In this document: positions 20,633-30,000 of the stretch, piece after piece
Numbering within the stretch: the first letter of the stretch is position 1
How the letters are laid out: every line of letters begins with the position of its first letter
Assembly (NCBI GenBank): GCA_030674155.1
Contig: CM060320.1
Coordinates: forward strand, 19,282,369 to 19,312,368
Source: Stramonita haemastoma
Lineage: Eukaryota > Mollusca > Gastropoda > Neogastropoda > Muricidae
Length of the DNA stretch: 30,000 nt
Direction: 5' to 3'
Program-made: the position numbers and the translations under genes
Notes under the pieces: generated by a model
Databases searched by the model: none
What the model was told of the DNA's origin: nothing
What the model saw: the letters and a program-made list of their open reading frames with translations, nothing else

Positions 20633-20650
20633 AGACAGACAGACAGAGAC

Positions 20651-20683
<33 letters not shown>

Positions 20684-20712
20684 GAGGGGGGGGGGGGCGG
20701 AGAGGGGGGGGC
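20516..20712. repeat. Compound (GA)n (GACA)n array and G runs
   Basis: GA (20516-20578), then GACA units with three breaks (20579-20682), then two G runs. The order is the same as at 14215-14380 and 23999-24115. Confidence 0.96.
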
Positions 20713-20972
20713 GGCAGACTAACAAGGGGAAGGAATCCTACTCAACCCTAACCATCAACCAGCGATACTTACAAAATGATGGGGATGGGGGAAAATTGAA
20801 GGGTGATGGGAAGCGAAGTTTAAACACAGACCCTTGAAAAACAGATAGGGGAGGGGGAAGAGGGAGGTAGTGCGGGCACGCTACATAGCATTACAGATGT
20901 TCTCCATTAAAAGAAAAAGATCCCCCTCACACTCACCCCCGAAAAACAAAACACAAGGAAAAAACAGGACCA
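20713..20972. other. Stretch without recognised gene
   Basis: Purine-rich, nothing recognised. Confidence 0.4.
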
Positions 20973-21240
20973 ACCGCCATGGCGCAGTGGTTAGCGCTTT
21001 GGATTCTGGACTGAAAGTTCGTGGGTTCGATTCCCATAAGAGTCATAGGGATTTTTCGGGTTCCGGCCGGCTCCTACCCAGAGTGAGTGTGCTGTGGGCT
21101 CAATGGAAAGACTGGGACCACACAGTCGAACTTCATCCACTTTACTTTTGAGAGTGTTGCTCAAATTACTTGACCAAAACTGCAGGTGTTTGTATCTCTC
21201 GGGCCCGGTTGACGCCGGGATATATTATGATAGTAAGCAT
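20973..21240 (+). mobile_element. tRNA-derived SINE (SINE-D), single copy
   Basis: The first about 70 bp read like a tRNA. The A-box region TGGCGCAGTGGTTAGCGC lies at 20980-20997. The B-box GGTTCGATTCC is intact at 21024-21034. Spacing between the two is about 30 bp. After the head comes a body with CTACCCAGAGTGAGTGTGCT and CTGGGACCACACAGTCG, ending near a palindromic CCCGGTTGACGCCGGG (21203-21218). The element has no acceptor-stem 3' half after the B box, so it is a SINE head and not a tRNA gene. The Pol III promoter looks the most intact in the window. The 3' boundary is uncertain. Confidence 0.7.
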
Positions 21241-21531
21241 AGAGTACAACCCTGTCAAGTAGTCTCGAAGCACATGCCGTTCCATAGCAGCATCATAATA
21301 ATTATCATGCTCATTCTCAAAGATCATCATGCAATGAAAAAACTGCCTCTGGTTCCGTGGCCTTGGTTGCTCTGGTCTCATGGTGGCCTCAGGTTCAGTT
21401 TCCCCATACGCTCCTGTGCCTGTGGTGAGTTTGTGTCAAAGCCTTTGGGGCTGGAGGTTGGAAGGGGCGGTCGTTGGAGGGACTTTGTGGTGGTCACCAC
21501 CTCGGGTGGGCGTCTCACTTTTTTTTTATAG
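21241..21531. other. Stretch without recognised gene
   Basis: No repeat family recognised. The open frame that crosses it also crosses SINE-D and is not supported. Confidence 0.4.
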
Positions 21532-21807
21532 GCCTATATCGAGGATAATGGAAGAAGCACTCATGTGCTTTTTTACATCCAGTCCCTGTGTGTATACAGT
21601 TTTGTAAATCTTGTCTTCTGTTCCCACCGGCACACAATGGCCTACTCTTACGAAAAGTGGAATAAGATTTAACGTGTGTGCAAGTTGTTCTGCATGCGTT
21701 GAACGGGGCCACGGTTTATTGTTTTATCCGAAGGACTTTGGGAGAGAGTGGAGTCAGTATTGATGTTCAACTCCAGGGGGAAAATCCCCTCGAACGGGAA
21801 TCGAACC
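21532..21807 (-). mobile_element. SINE-B, head truncated or diverged
   Basis: Minus-strand SINE-B from the B-box region (GGTTCGATTCCCGTTCG, about 21788-21806) through the shared core (about 21722-21737), the AAGAGTAGGCCATTGTG segment, and the 3' end near 21532. The A-box half of the head is missing. Confidence 0.8.
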
Positions 21808-22151
21808 AAATTCTGGCTCCGCGACTGAGCTAATGCTGTTTTTAGTAGGGGCTTAGTAGATGGTGTCCTGTGTATGTTAACTCAGAACGGGCACCACTGA
21901 ACACCACCAAACTGACCCAGCAGCAGTGCAGGACCCCTCTGGCTGGTGGCTTCATGGCGACCTAATATTGATAAGCTCCCGGTGGACTTCCGATCCTGAG
22001 GATGAGACATAGCGAACCTGGGGTATGGCTGTGGCGGGGAGATTGAAACGAGCGGTGTGGGAACAGCAGGGATAGGAACGTCACAGAAGATGAGGCTCCA
22101 TAAAAAAAAGAAGAAAAAACAGGAGCGATAGATGAATGATAAAGAGAAGAC
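21808..22151. other. Stretch without recognised gene
   Basis: A 150-codon minus-strand frame (21882-22334) lies partly over SINE-B and is not supported. Nothing else is recognised. Confidence 0.4.
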
Positions 22152-22512
22152 GGGGACGGATAGCCTAGTGGTCAGAACATTGCGCTGGCAATTTGACGAC
22201 CGGGTTCGAGTCGGTCGAGGAAATTTTCTTCCTGGAGTTAACATCAGTGCTGACTCCACTCTCCCCAAAAGTCCTTCGGATGAGACTTTAAACCGAGGCC
22301 CCGTGTGCGAACGCACGCAGAACATCTTGCGCACACGTTAAATCCTGTTCTGCTTTTCGTAAGAGTAGGCCATCGTGTGCCGGTGGGAACAGATGACAAG
22401 ATTTACAAAAACTTCATACACACGGGGACCGGATGAAAAAAAGCACATGATTGCTTATTCTGTTATCCTCGATATAAAAGAATAAATAAATAAATAAAAA
22501 ATAAATAAATAA
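22152..22512 (+). mobile_element. SINE-B, full length, plus strand (reference copy)
   Basis: Head GGGGACGGATAGCCTAGTGG from 22152 contains the A box. The B-box region GGGTTCGAGTCGGTCGAGG starts near 22202. The core CCTTCGGATGAGACTTTAAA then CCGAGGCCCCGTGTGCGAAC spans 22272-22311. The next segment is CATCTTGCGCACACGTTAAA. The body has GTAAGAGTAGGCCATCGTG, and the 3' end is CGATATAAAAGAATAAATAA with an (AAAT)n tail to 22512. A possible 5-bp TSD, AAGAC, flanks it (22147-22151 and 22511-22515), too short to rely on. Confidence 0.87.
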
Positions 22513-22677
22513 GACAATAACTGGAACTGGAAAGTGAGCCAGATAGAGTTGAGAGATGTAAACAGAATGGTGGAAGAAAGACAATATAACAAGTGTTCTG
22601 GAAAGAGCAATCCACAGATGGAGAGAAAGAGAGCTAGAGAAAGACAGGAATGAAAGGGAAGTAAAGACAACACAAAG

Positions 22678-22841
<164 letters not shown>

Positions 22842-23751
22842 AGTATTTTCTGCCTGAATGTTTCTGTTTGCTTGCTTTCTTGCTTGCTTGTTTCATTGTT
22901 TGCTCGCTTGCTTCTCTAACTTCTTGCTTTGCTGTTGTTGTCGTCACATCCTTTTTCATTACTTACTCTTATTGTTGAATTGATCGAGAAAGGACGCCAA
23001 GGACACACGTTTTACATGGTGTATGTAGAATCATTTCTAGGCATAGCAAATGCTAACAGAACATACAAGAACATGATCACAACGTGTCCTTCAGAGCTAT
23101 TTTCTGCATATCTTTGTCTGGTCACCAATAGTACTCAGCTTTAAGAACTCGGCACACTTGAAAAAAATTCATTCCATACCTAACTCTAAAACTATCTATG
23201 ATGTAAAATTGTTGAGGAATAAAATGTTTCATAAAAGATTATCAAAGAAAGCCGGAGTCAGACAAACAGACACACAACCACTGACAGAGACAAAGAAAGA
23301 GGAGTGTGTGCATGGACGATTTTTTTTAAAAGCGTGGACAGATTCACAACAGCCAAATCAGTCCGCTGACAAAAAAAAAAAACCCGGAACAATAGCTCGG
23401 AGGAACAAAAGATTGTGGCAGGGTGATGGCGAGCGCAAGCAAAAGAAGGTACTGTGCTCGACCAAAAGACCATTAGCTGAGGCTTTTGGTTACCCTGGGC
23501 CTTTGGTTAGACAAAGGGCTTGAGAACCAGAGGGGGAAGAGGGTCGGTGGAGATGGTAAAGGGTTTAAAATGGTGACATACGCTTGTGTCAGCCCATCTT
23601 GCTCAGCCTATCACCTGCCGTGTCCCCCGCGATGTGCTGTGTGCCTCTTAGGCCGTGTCAAGGAGCTTGGAGGCCACAACCCCTTCATTTCAGTCCAAGA
23701 AAACACATTCATCACCGTGAGAACAACAACAAAAAATAAGAATCGAAGGAG
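22842..23751. other. Stretch without recognised gene
   Basis: About 900 bp of mixed DNA. Open frames at 22929-23144 and 23158-23523 have no recognisable domain. No SINE family is seen. Confidence 0.45.
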
Positions 23752-23764
23752 AGAGAGAGAGAGG

Positions 23765-23841
<77 letters not shown>

Positions 23842-23852
23842 GAGAGAGAGAG

Positions 23853-23883
<31 letters not shown>

Positions 23884-23914
23884 ATCAAATCAAATCAAAT
23901 CAAATCAAATCAAA
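23752..23914. repeat. (GA)n array and (CAAAT)n pentamers
   Basis: GA with frequent GGA breaks (23752-23878), then about seven CAAAT units (23880-23914) abutting a SINE-B 3' end. Confidence 0.95.
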
Positions 23915-23980
23915 TTCTTTTATTTTCAGGAGAATGAATAAACACTCATGTGCTTTTTTTTTTACATACAGTCCCCGCCC
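23915..23980 (-). mobile_element. SINE-B 3' end fragment between (GA)n arrays
   Basis: Minus-strand 3' end of SINE-B only. In plus orientation it reads ATTCTTTTATTTTCAGGAGA, then ATGAATAAACACTCATGTGC, then a T run and ACAGTCCCCG. It is flanked by (CAAAT)n on the left and (GA)n on both sides. Confidence 0.7.
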
Positions 23981-23994
23981 TAATCAGGGATTGC

Positions 23995-24248
<254 letters not shown>

Positions 24249-25044
24249 TTACCAGATAAAACACCAGATTTTAAAGAGTGGGAAAAGAAAGAAAACAATA
24301 TTTCCCACACGCTCTTTGCAGTCTTCAAGCATCGATCTACATTTTCCCATGTCCTACCATCTGTATACAGCATCCTTACTTCATGACTGTATTCTCTATG
24401 ATTTCCGGTATCCTCTACATTCTCCTGCTTCTACCATTTTTCTCCTCCATCTCCCTTCTCCATATTTTCCATCCCTCTCCGCCCTCCCTCCTTCCCTCCC
24501 TCTCCTTTGTCTCTGGCGTTCTTCTTCATGTCAGCATTGTCTTATGGCCCGGCCTGTATCGGGTTTCATCATCGGGAAGGCTTTGCCTGGTGATTAAGTC
24601 CAGGTCTTCAGGGTGTGGCTGAGCAATACATAACATTTCACCATTTACCTACCGTCATCTTCTGCCTAGAATGCTATACGACCCCCGCCCACCTTGCCCC
24701 ACTCCTTCCCCAAACCCCTCATTAAAAAAAAATGAAACTGTTGTGTTTATACTCTTGCGAAAGCCTTCCTTGTCGACGAATGTTGCGTCATAAAGGTTTC
24801 ACGTTACATGAAATCTAGCGTGTATGGGAGACGGAGGGAGGGGAGGGGGGAGAACGGAGGTGTGAAGGGTTAGAGGGCAGTTATGATTGCACACTGCACC
24901 CCAGTCGAGTTCCCAGACCATGGATTTTCCAGTGTAGTGCACAGTTATTGTTAACAGCATGAATGGAGACAGACAGAGACAGAGGGAGAGAGGATTAGGC
25001 AAGGAGAGTACAACAAAAGTTGTGTTTTTTTTCAAACCCAACCA
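24249..25044. other. Stretch without recognised gene
   Basis: C/T-rich near 24420-24510, otherwise mixed. No repeat family or gene recognised. Confidence 0.45.
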
Positions 25045-25150
25045 CAGTAGCCTACCTGGGTGTTGCGTTCAATGCTGGAAGATAGCCGGTTCGAATCCCA
25101 TCCCAAAGTAGTCACTTTAAATTGTCACAGCGGGAAGAAAGCTGATGTAC
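25045..25150 (+). mobile_element. Possible tRNA-derived SINE head (SINE-F)
   Basis: An A-box-like TAGCCTACCTGG (25048-25059) and a perfect B box GGTTCGAATCC (25088-25098) are about 30 bp apart, as in tRNA heads. The body to 25150 matches no other element in the window. Confidence 0.5.
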
Positions 25151-25912
25151 CAAGTCCTTCATATGAAAAAGTTTATGTTTATGTTGTGTGGTGAGACGCA
25201 AAGTTGATAACATCTGATGATTATTGCTGTCATGGATGTGCAGCCCATGTGAACACTGATCTCATTAGTCTGGGTACTGCCAGTCATCATAGGACTAATG
25301 AAGGACTGAAGCACACACAGAGAGGCAGACAAGAAGCGGGACAGAAACCGCTGGGTCACCTAGCTACATTCAGCGATGCCTGTTTTCATCTCAGTCCACT
25401 GCGGAGCTTGATAACAACTCGGTCATACAGGAAGACAATGAAAGACATCGCTCGACAATGAAGAACATCAATGCATGCATCCATCCGCCAATGCTTTCCT
25501 GAATGTGTAGATTCGAAAGATGTTAGTGTCACAGAGAAAAGAGAAATTAAAGCTGGATCTACCTGAGAGAAATGCCAGGGAAGAAGTGTCAGGCTTTTTT
25601 TTTCGTTTTTGCGTCTTAACCATTGAGGAGGATGCTAACTATGTTTTGAAAATCACACTTACGTCTTTGCATCATGGCCTAGATGTGCGCTTCCGTTTAT
25701 AAAAATTCCCAGCATCAACCAGGCCTGACAGATACAGAGACCTGCTGTATTGGTCAGTGGCAAATTTAGTGTCTGAAATGGATGATGATGAGCTATTCAG
25801 AATCCCTCATCCATTCTCTGTCAACCCTTTAAGGCGATAATCACTTAATTGTGTGTATGTGTGGTGATTTGCCACACCTATGTTAGCGTGGGTTCCACGC
25901 TCACACATGCTG
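25151..25912. other. Stretch without recognised gene
   Basis: Mixed DNA. Frames at 25204-25461 and 25520-25702 are not low-complexity, but I recognise no family. Confidence 0.4.
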
Positions 25913-25927
25913 TAAACCCTCCTGATA

Positions 25928-26258
25928 AAAGGTAAAAGGTAAAGGTGTTCCAAAACCTATGTGGTCGTAAAAGGGCGAGGCATCAGAGACCTCAGCTTCT
26001 ATAGGGGGCCAGTATATTGAGGGCAGCACCTTTCTCCTCTCCCTCGCTGTTTTACCTACCCTGACCTTAAAGAGGGCAGGTACCCATTTACAGCTTGGTC
26101 ACAGACTGTATAAGCTTGGCTTGGTGAGATGGGGGGACTGTACTGAAGTCAAGGCGCGCAAACGGTCACCCATGCACTTTGGTAACCACGCTCGATGCTG
26201 CTTAACCTGAGCTTGGGGGAAGGCGAGTGCTCTGACCACTGAGCTATCCTGTCCCCCC
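25928..26258 (-). mobile_element. SINE-A copy 10, complete, with TSD and a small insertion
   Basis: Minus-strand head (GGACAGGATAGCTCAGTGG, near 26253), 5S-like part (about 26160-26210), body, and AAAGGTAAAGGT tail side at 25928. The plus-strand sequence holds about 40 extra bp at about 26097-26135, between the ACAGCT and GGGGGACTG segments, not found in other copies. TSD: TAAACCCTCCTGATA (25913-25927) and AAAATCCCCCTGATA (26259-26273), 12 of 15 identical. Confidence 0.87.
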
Positions 26259-26273
26259 AAAATCCCCCTGATA

Positions 26274-26808
26274 CCACCATGAAAAGACAGCTCGCCTGGC
26301 AGGCAGTGACAGAGAGAGGGGGAGGGGGGCGGGGGTGAAGGAAGGGGGATGGGGGTGAAGACAGACCAGCTGTCAGCCCAACGCGCTTACCACAGCGGGC
26401 ACGTGTGCAAAGTCTTAACCTGCACGCGCCCCTGCCTCGTCCGTGACCTCTGCAGACCAGGTTATTGTTGTGTTGTTGTCGAGTTTGTGCGTGTTCCTCC
26501 CCCACCCTAAGGCCCTTACCGTAACCACAAATGCTTTTTTCTTTTTTCATAAAGGGTGGTGGGGGTGGGGGTAGGAAGAGGGGAGAGGCTTGGTAGTGGA
26601 TGGGGGGGGAGTGTGGGGCTTGGTGTGTGTAGTAGGGAGGATGGGGGTGGGGGTGGGTGGGTCTGTGATGGGATAATGTCTGCTCCATCATCAAAACAAA
26701 GTATCCAATCCAATCATAATTGTTTACAGCCTCGCTGACCACGGAGGCTTTATTAAGGTTGTAACTAACTGTTGAAGTTTAACTCTCAGATTATTAGTGC
26801 TGTAAGGT

Positions 26809-26813
<5 letters not shown>
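26274..26813. other. Stretch without recognised gene; G-rich block
   Basis: G-rich plus strand at 26553-26661. It includes a perfect G-quadruplex-type pattern at 26643-26661, four G runs of 3-5 separated by single T. The 197-codon minus frame across it is Pro-rich by composition. Confidence 0.5.
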
Positions 26814-26840
<27 letters not shown>

Positions 26841-26946
26841 CGCATGAATGCGCGCGTTCGTCTCTCTCTCTCTCAGTTTATCTTTTGCTCCTTCTTTTCC
26901 CTCTTTTTCTGCATCATCATCATAATCACCATCTTCTTCTTCTTCT

Positions 26947-26980
<34 letters not shown>
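26814..26980. repeat. (GA)n, (TC)n, (TTC)n and (TGC)n tracts
   Basis: GA at 26814-26840, TC at about 26862-26875, TTC at about 26932-26951, TGC at about 26952-26980. The GA and TC pair can form a hairpin. Confidence 0.88.
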
Positions 26981-26981
<1 letters not shown>

Positions 26982-27147
26982 TCTTTGATGTCTATCACTC
27001 ACTTGTCAATATGCCTTCTTGTTACACAATTTATACACCGTAGATTACACACTCGCAAACACATTCGTTTTCTTTTTCCCTTTATCCCCCTCCCCTCCCC
27101 TTTCTTCTTATCATGTCTTATGTCTTCGTATAATGTCTTTTTCGCTC

Positions 27148-27215
27148 TGTAACCCACGGGGAATGAATGTAAAAAATGCAGAAGTGCTTATTCCATTATC
27201 ATTGATATACATTGG
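27148..27215 (+). mobile_element. SINE-B 3' end fragment
   Basis: Plus-strand 3' end only. It reads CACGGGGAATGAATGTAAAA, then AATGCAGAAGTGCTTATTCC, then ATTATCATTGATATACATTG. Compare CACGGGGACCGGATG..GCTTATTC..ATCCTCGATATA in the reference copy. It faces the 3' end of the LINE remnant to its right. Confidence 0.65.
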
Positions 27216-27239
27216 CAGCCTTCGTTCTCCAAGACTTTA

Positions 27240-28440
27240 GAATTGCGCTCTAGGTGTTGATTCTGGTACAGCGTGGGTTATGGCCGGCCAGTCCGACACG
27301 GGAATGACAGTCCCTATGGCAGAGGGCACAGATGAAGTCTGACGCTGGTCTGTCTGTCTGGGTTGTAGCCTTTCTTCTCATTATCTTTGCCTCGTGCTGC
27401 TGAGCAAGTGTCTCTTTTATTTATAATATATTCTTTTATATCGAGGATAATGGAATAAGCATTCATGTGCTTTTTTACATCCAGTCCCCATGTGTATGCA
27501 GTTTTGTAAGTATTGTCATCTGTTACCACCGGCACACAATAGCCTACACTTATAAAAAGCGGAACAGGATTTAACGTGTGCGCAAGATGTTCTGCGTGCG
27601 TTCGCACACGGGGCCTCGGTTTATAGTCTCATCCGAAGGACTTTTGGGGAGAGTGGAGTCAGCACTGATGTTAACTCCAGGGGAAAAATCTCCTTGAACG
27701 GGAATAGAACCCAGGTCGTCTCTTCGAGCTTGGAGAGACCTTTATGCACAGTCTGTCTCCAGGCTTTGCTGAGTTCATCTATAGCTGGTTCGCTGTCAAG
27801 CTCTCCAGTTCTGGTAGGCACCCTATGGCATTCAGGGCATCGTCTGTGACTACATGTTCCTTTGCATATAGCTCAGTGTATTGTTTCTACCAGTGCTCCA
27901 TCTGTTGTTCTCTGTCTTGAATCACTCCCCAATGGCTAATTTCAAAGTGGCAGTTTTCTTTTGCGTTGGGACCAGTGCCTGCTTGATGCCGTCATACATG
28001 GCCTTGATGATGAGTGTGTCAGCTGCAGTCTGAATCTGGGAGCAGAGCTGAAGCCAAAAGCCTCTGCTCCCTCCGCTGGTGGGGTTATAGATCCCAGTAA
28101 ACTGTTTCTAGTTTGAATCCCACGCAATGTTCTCTTACTTCGTCAGATGATTTGCCCTGCCAGAACAGGGTGAAGTCTTTCTCCCTCACAGATCCTGTTT
28201 CTGGGAGCCTGGTTTCTTGAAGGGCGACGATGTCCATCTGCAGTCTGCTCAGTTCTCTGTTGATGACAGCTGTCTTGCGAGCATCATTTCCTTCCTGCAG
28301 GTGGTCAGAAAAGCCTGGTCTCATGGTTGTTATGTTCCATGTGCCCAATTTCAGAGTGGGAGTTTTCATTTTTCTGTTGCCTGGTGCACAGTTGTCGATC
28401 TGCTTGTCCGTTTTCACCTTAAGACCCACGCCAACTGAGC
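27240..28440 (-). mobile_element. LINE (non-LTR retrotransposon) remnant, RT core deleted, SINE-B nested inside
   Basis: Minus strand. From the right, an AP-endonuclease N-terminus reads LGTWNITTMRPGF then DIVALQETRLPETGSVREKD (28370-28150), with the conserved WN and the QET catalytic Glu. A frameshift follows, then RNSLLGSITPPAEGAEAF. The rest of the endonuclease is missing. Next is AADTLIIKAMYDGIKQALVP and a stop-broken stretch ending IDELSKA (about 27770). It jumps straight to WRQTVHKGLSKLEETLAQQH, so the RT catalytic core and thumb are gone. The frame ends with a zinc finger, CALCHRDCHSRVGLAGHNPR then C (C-x2-C-x12-H-x3-C), and a TAG near 27256. A SINE-B (27417-27717) splits the frame between GLSKLEE and TLAQQ. 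The domain order (endonuclease, RT, C-terminal zinc finger) fits a common invertebrate jockey/I-like LINE layout. The clade assignment is from memory. Confidence 0.83.
27417..27717 (-). mobile_element. SINE-B nested in the LINE, with 7-bp TSD
   Basis: Minus-strand SINE-B from the B-box region to the ATTT-type tail (left). It contains the shared core (about 27617-27645) and the AAGTGTAGGCTATTGTG-like segment. GTCTCTT occurs at 27410-27416 and 27718-27724. Removing the SINE and one GTCTCTT restores an open LINE frame (…KLEETLAQQH…). The A-box half of the head is missing, so this is a 5'-truncated insertion. Confidence 0.85.
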
Positions 28441-29215
28441 ATGCAGACTTAAGACTGGTGGATGGCTGCTATCTGTGCTGTGTGGACACTACGAAGTGAA
28501 GCTGGAGTGACCTTTTCAGAGCAGAGCCCAAAGCCTGGGTAAGTAAGTATGGAGGACGAGCTGTTACTTATGCAGCAGAACCCCCCCCCCCCCCCCCCCC
28601 CCCCCCACAACACTGGAATGGTCCATTGGAAAGGCAAATGCCACTACATATGGTTCCAGTGCCATCACAGGAGTTGCCAGAACGTTGCTGTATATAGCCT
28701 CAGACTGCTTTGGGGACTCTGACTCAGGATTTTCCCTCAGGGTTGACTCCTGAAGCCTATCCTATGAGTGGGTCTGGTCACAAGACAATGGAGGTTTGAA
28801 ATCAGAATTTTCTTTCTCCTAGATGAACTGTCTTCCCAGACTGATGAGCTCCATCTACCACATAACACAGGCAGTGCTGGATTACATGCTGACCAGTAGC
28901 AGAGGAGACCTCTGACCTGACAAACAAGATATAAAAGAATGGATAAATAAATAGATAACAAACTTTTAACAGTGGGTGCTGAACCGGTGAAAATGCCAGC
29001 TCTCTTCATCTGTAGTGATATTGTGTCGGTGTCTGAGCTTCAGCAAAGTGTTTGAGTCTATTCAGTGATGTTATCCACATTTTTTCTCTGACTGCCTCCT
29101 TTTCTACCCTTCTTAACTGGACACCTTTCTTGCTTTTGCTTCTGATCTCTTGGCTTACTGGATAGGTAAAAGCACCCTATCTCCACCTTGTCTTACCCTC
29201 CCGCCTCACAACACA
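28441..29215. other. Stretch without recognised gene; poly-C run
   Basis: Immediately upstream (on minus) of the LINE remnant, and could be its 5' UTR, but no homology supports that. A pure C run of 27 bp lies at 28580-28606. A 30-bp scrap, GATATAAAAGAATGGATAAA then TAAATAG (28929-28955), resembles the SINE-B tail. Confidence 0.4.
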
Positions 29216-29320
29216 TACATACATACATACATACTACTACACGATACATACATACATACATACATACATACATACGTACATACTACATACATACATACAT
29301 ACATACATACATACATACAT
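29216..29320. repeat. (ACAT)n microsatellite
   Basis: ACAT/CATA units with ACTAC breaks, about 100 bp. Confidence 0.95.
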
Positions 29321-30000
29321 GCACACACACTTTCCTTCTCTCACCTTCTCCTCCGTTTTAACCTTCAGTCCTGCAGTGGTTAAGAACCTTTACAAACCGA
29401 TCTCAACACATCTCATAGTACATTGATTCCCCCTCCCTCCCTCACGCCCCACCCCCTCACCTTTGCCTCTCATCGTCCTCCTGTACCACCCCCCCCCCTC
29501 CTTCAGATTGTCCCCTCCATCTCCTTCCCACCATATCACCACACTTTTCTGTGTGTTTTCTTCTTCTTCTTTTTGTTTTCCTCTTGACGCCTTAAGCTGA
29601 GAGCGCAAGAAGACAAGGGCGTGTGTTGAAAGCAAAGCAGAGCAAAGCAGAGCCTTTATCATCATCGTCATCGTCCCTGGAGGCTTCTCTTTGTTCCTCT
29701 ACCCAACTGGACCCTGCGTCACTCTGTCTGTCTGTCTGTCTCTTCGGCTCACACGACCCTTACCCTTCTCCCACCTGCCCACTCAGGGAAAAAAGACAAC
29801 AACAAAAAGAGAAGGAAGAAGAAAAAGAATAAGAAAGGAAGAAGAAAGAAAACCAACCAAAAAAAATGGAAAGGGGGGTAGGGGGGAGAAGTGGGGGTGG
29901 TGGTGGTTGTAAGGAGATTATGTGTACGCAGCACACGACCGTGTCAGCCAACTTTTCCATTGTTTGTGATTGGCTCAGACGCTGGACAGGCCATTCTGCC
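29321..30000. other. Stretch without recognised gene
   Basis: C-rich then purine-rich low-complexity DNA. Includes a short doubled GCAAAGCAGA (29632-29651) and G runs at 29873-29897. No gene or SINE family recognised to the end of the window. Confidence 0.45.

Noticed and set aside
20973..21047. Functional tRNA gene
   Set aside because: Both promoter boxes look good, but no matching acceptor-stem 3' half is visible and a SINE-like body continues.
26149..26742. 197-codon minus-strand Pro/His-rich frame
   Set aside because: It spans a SINE-A end and a C-rich low-complexity block. There is no domain and the composition explains the open frame.

Overview
The window looks like gene-poor, repeat-dense nuclear DNA of a eukaryote, most likely a mollusc and probably a marine gastropod. 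The organism call rests on the extreme microsatellite load, several tRNA-derived SINE families and non-LTR retrotransposon (LINE) remnants. It is an inference, because no host gene identifies the species. I could not support any intact host protein-coding gene, rRNA gene or functional tRNA gene. Nearly all long open frames are microsatellites read as protein (Cys-Val, Ser-Leu, Arg-Glu, Thr-Asp-Arg-Gln repeats).

The window is organised by retroelements. SINE-A (about 10 copies, 285-300 bp when complete) has a tRNA-like 5' head with an A box, followed by about 45 bp closely resembling the internal promoter region of 5S rRNA genes, then a unique body and a (CTTTAC)n tail. Several copies have target-site duplications (TSDs). 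SINE-B (about 9 copies or fragments) has a tRNA-like head with A and B boxes, a core, and a (AAAT)n or pentamer tail. SINE-C (4 copies or fragments) has its own tRNA-like head, the same core as SINE-B, and an (AATAC)n tail. Single copies of further tRNA-headed elements lie at about 15.7, 21.0 and 25.1 kb. Three LINE remnants are present: two decayed reverse-transcriptase C-termini at 10.3 and 17.7 kb, and one internally deleted element at 27.2-28.4 kb that keeps part of its AP endonuclease and its C-terminal zinc finger but has lost the RT core.

Layout: 0-1.3 kb holds (TA)/(TC) repeats and a SINE-C/SINE-B composite. 2.7-5.6 kb holds SINE-B copies embedded in (GT)n, one SINE-A with a TSD, and a TTC minisatellite. 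5.7-7.1 kb holds (GA)n arrays and then about 800 bp of quiet AT-rich DNA. 7.1-8.9 kb is a SINE cluster with a second C/B composite, a SINE-A nested inside another SINE-A, and a 150-bp inverted repeat. 9-12.5 kb holds compound microsatellites and a SINE-A/LINE chimera ending in (GATA)n. 12.5-20.2 kb alternates SINEs, microsatellites and quiet DNA. 20.5-24.3 kb holds compound (GA)n(GACA)n arrays and SINE-B and SINE-D copies. 25-30 kb holds a SINE-A, a G-rich block, the deleted LINE with a nested SINE-B, and an (ACAT)n array.

The best candidates for something little described are the tRNA/5S chimeric SINE-A, the core shared by SINE-B and SINE-C, the recurrent C-B composite, and the SINE-head/LINE-tail chimera. 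All TSDs, family groupings and translations were read by eye. No database search was run.
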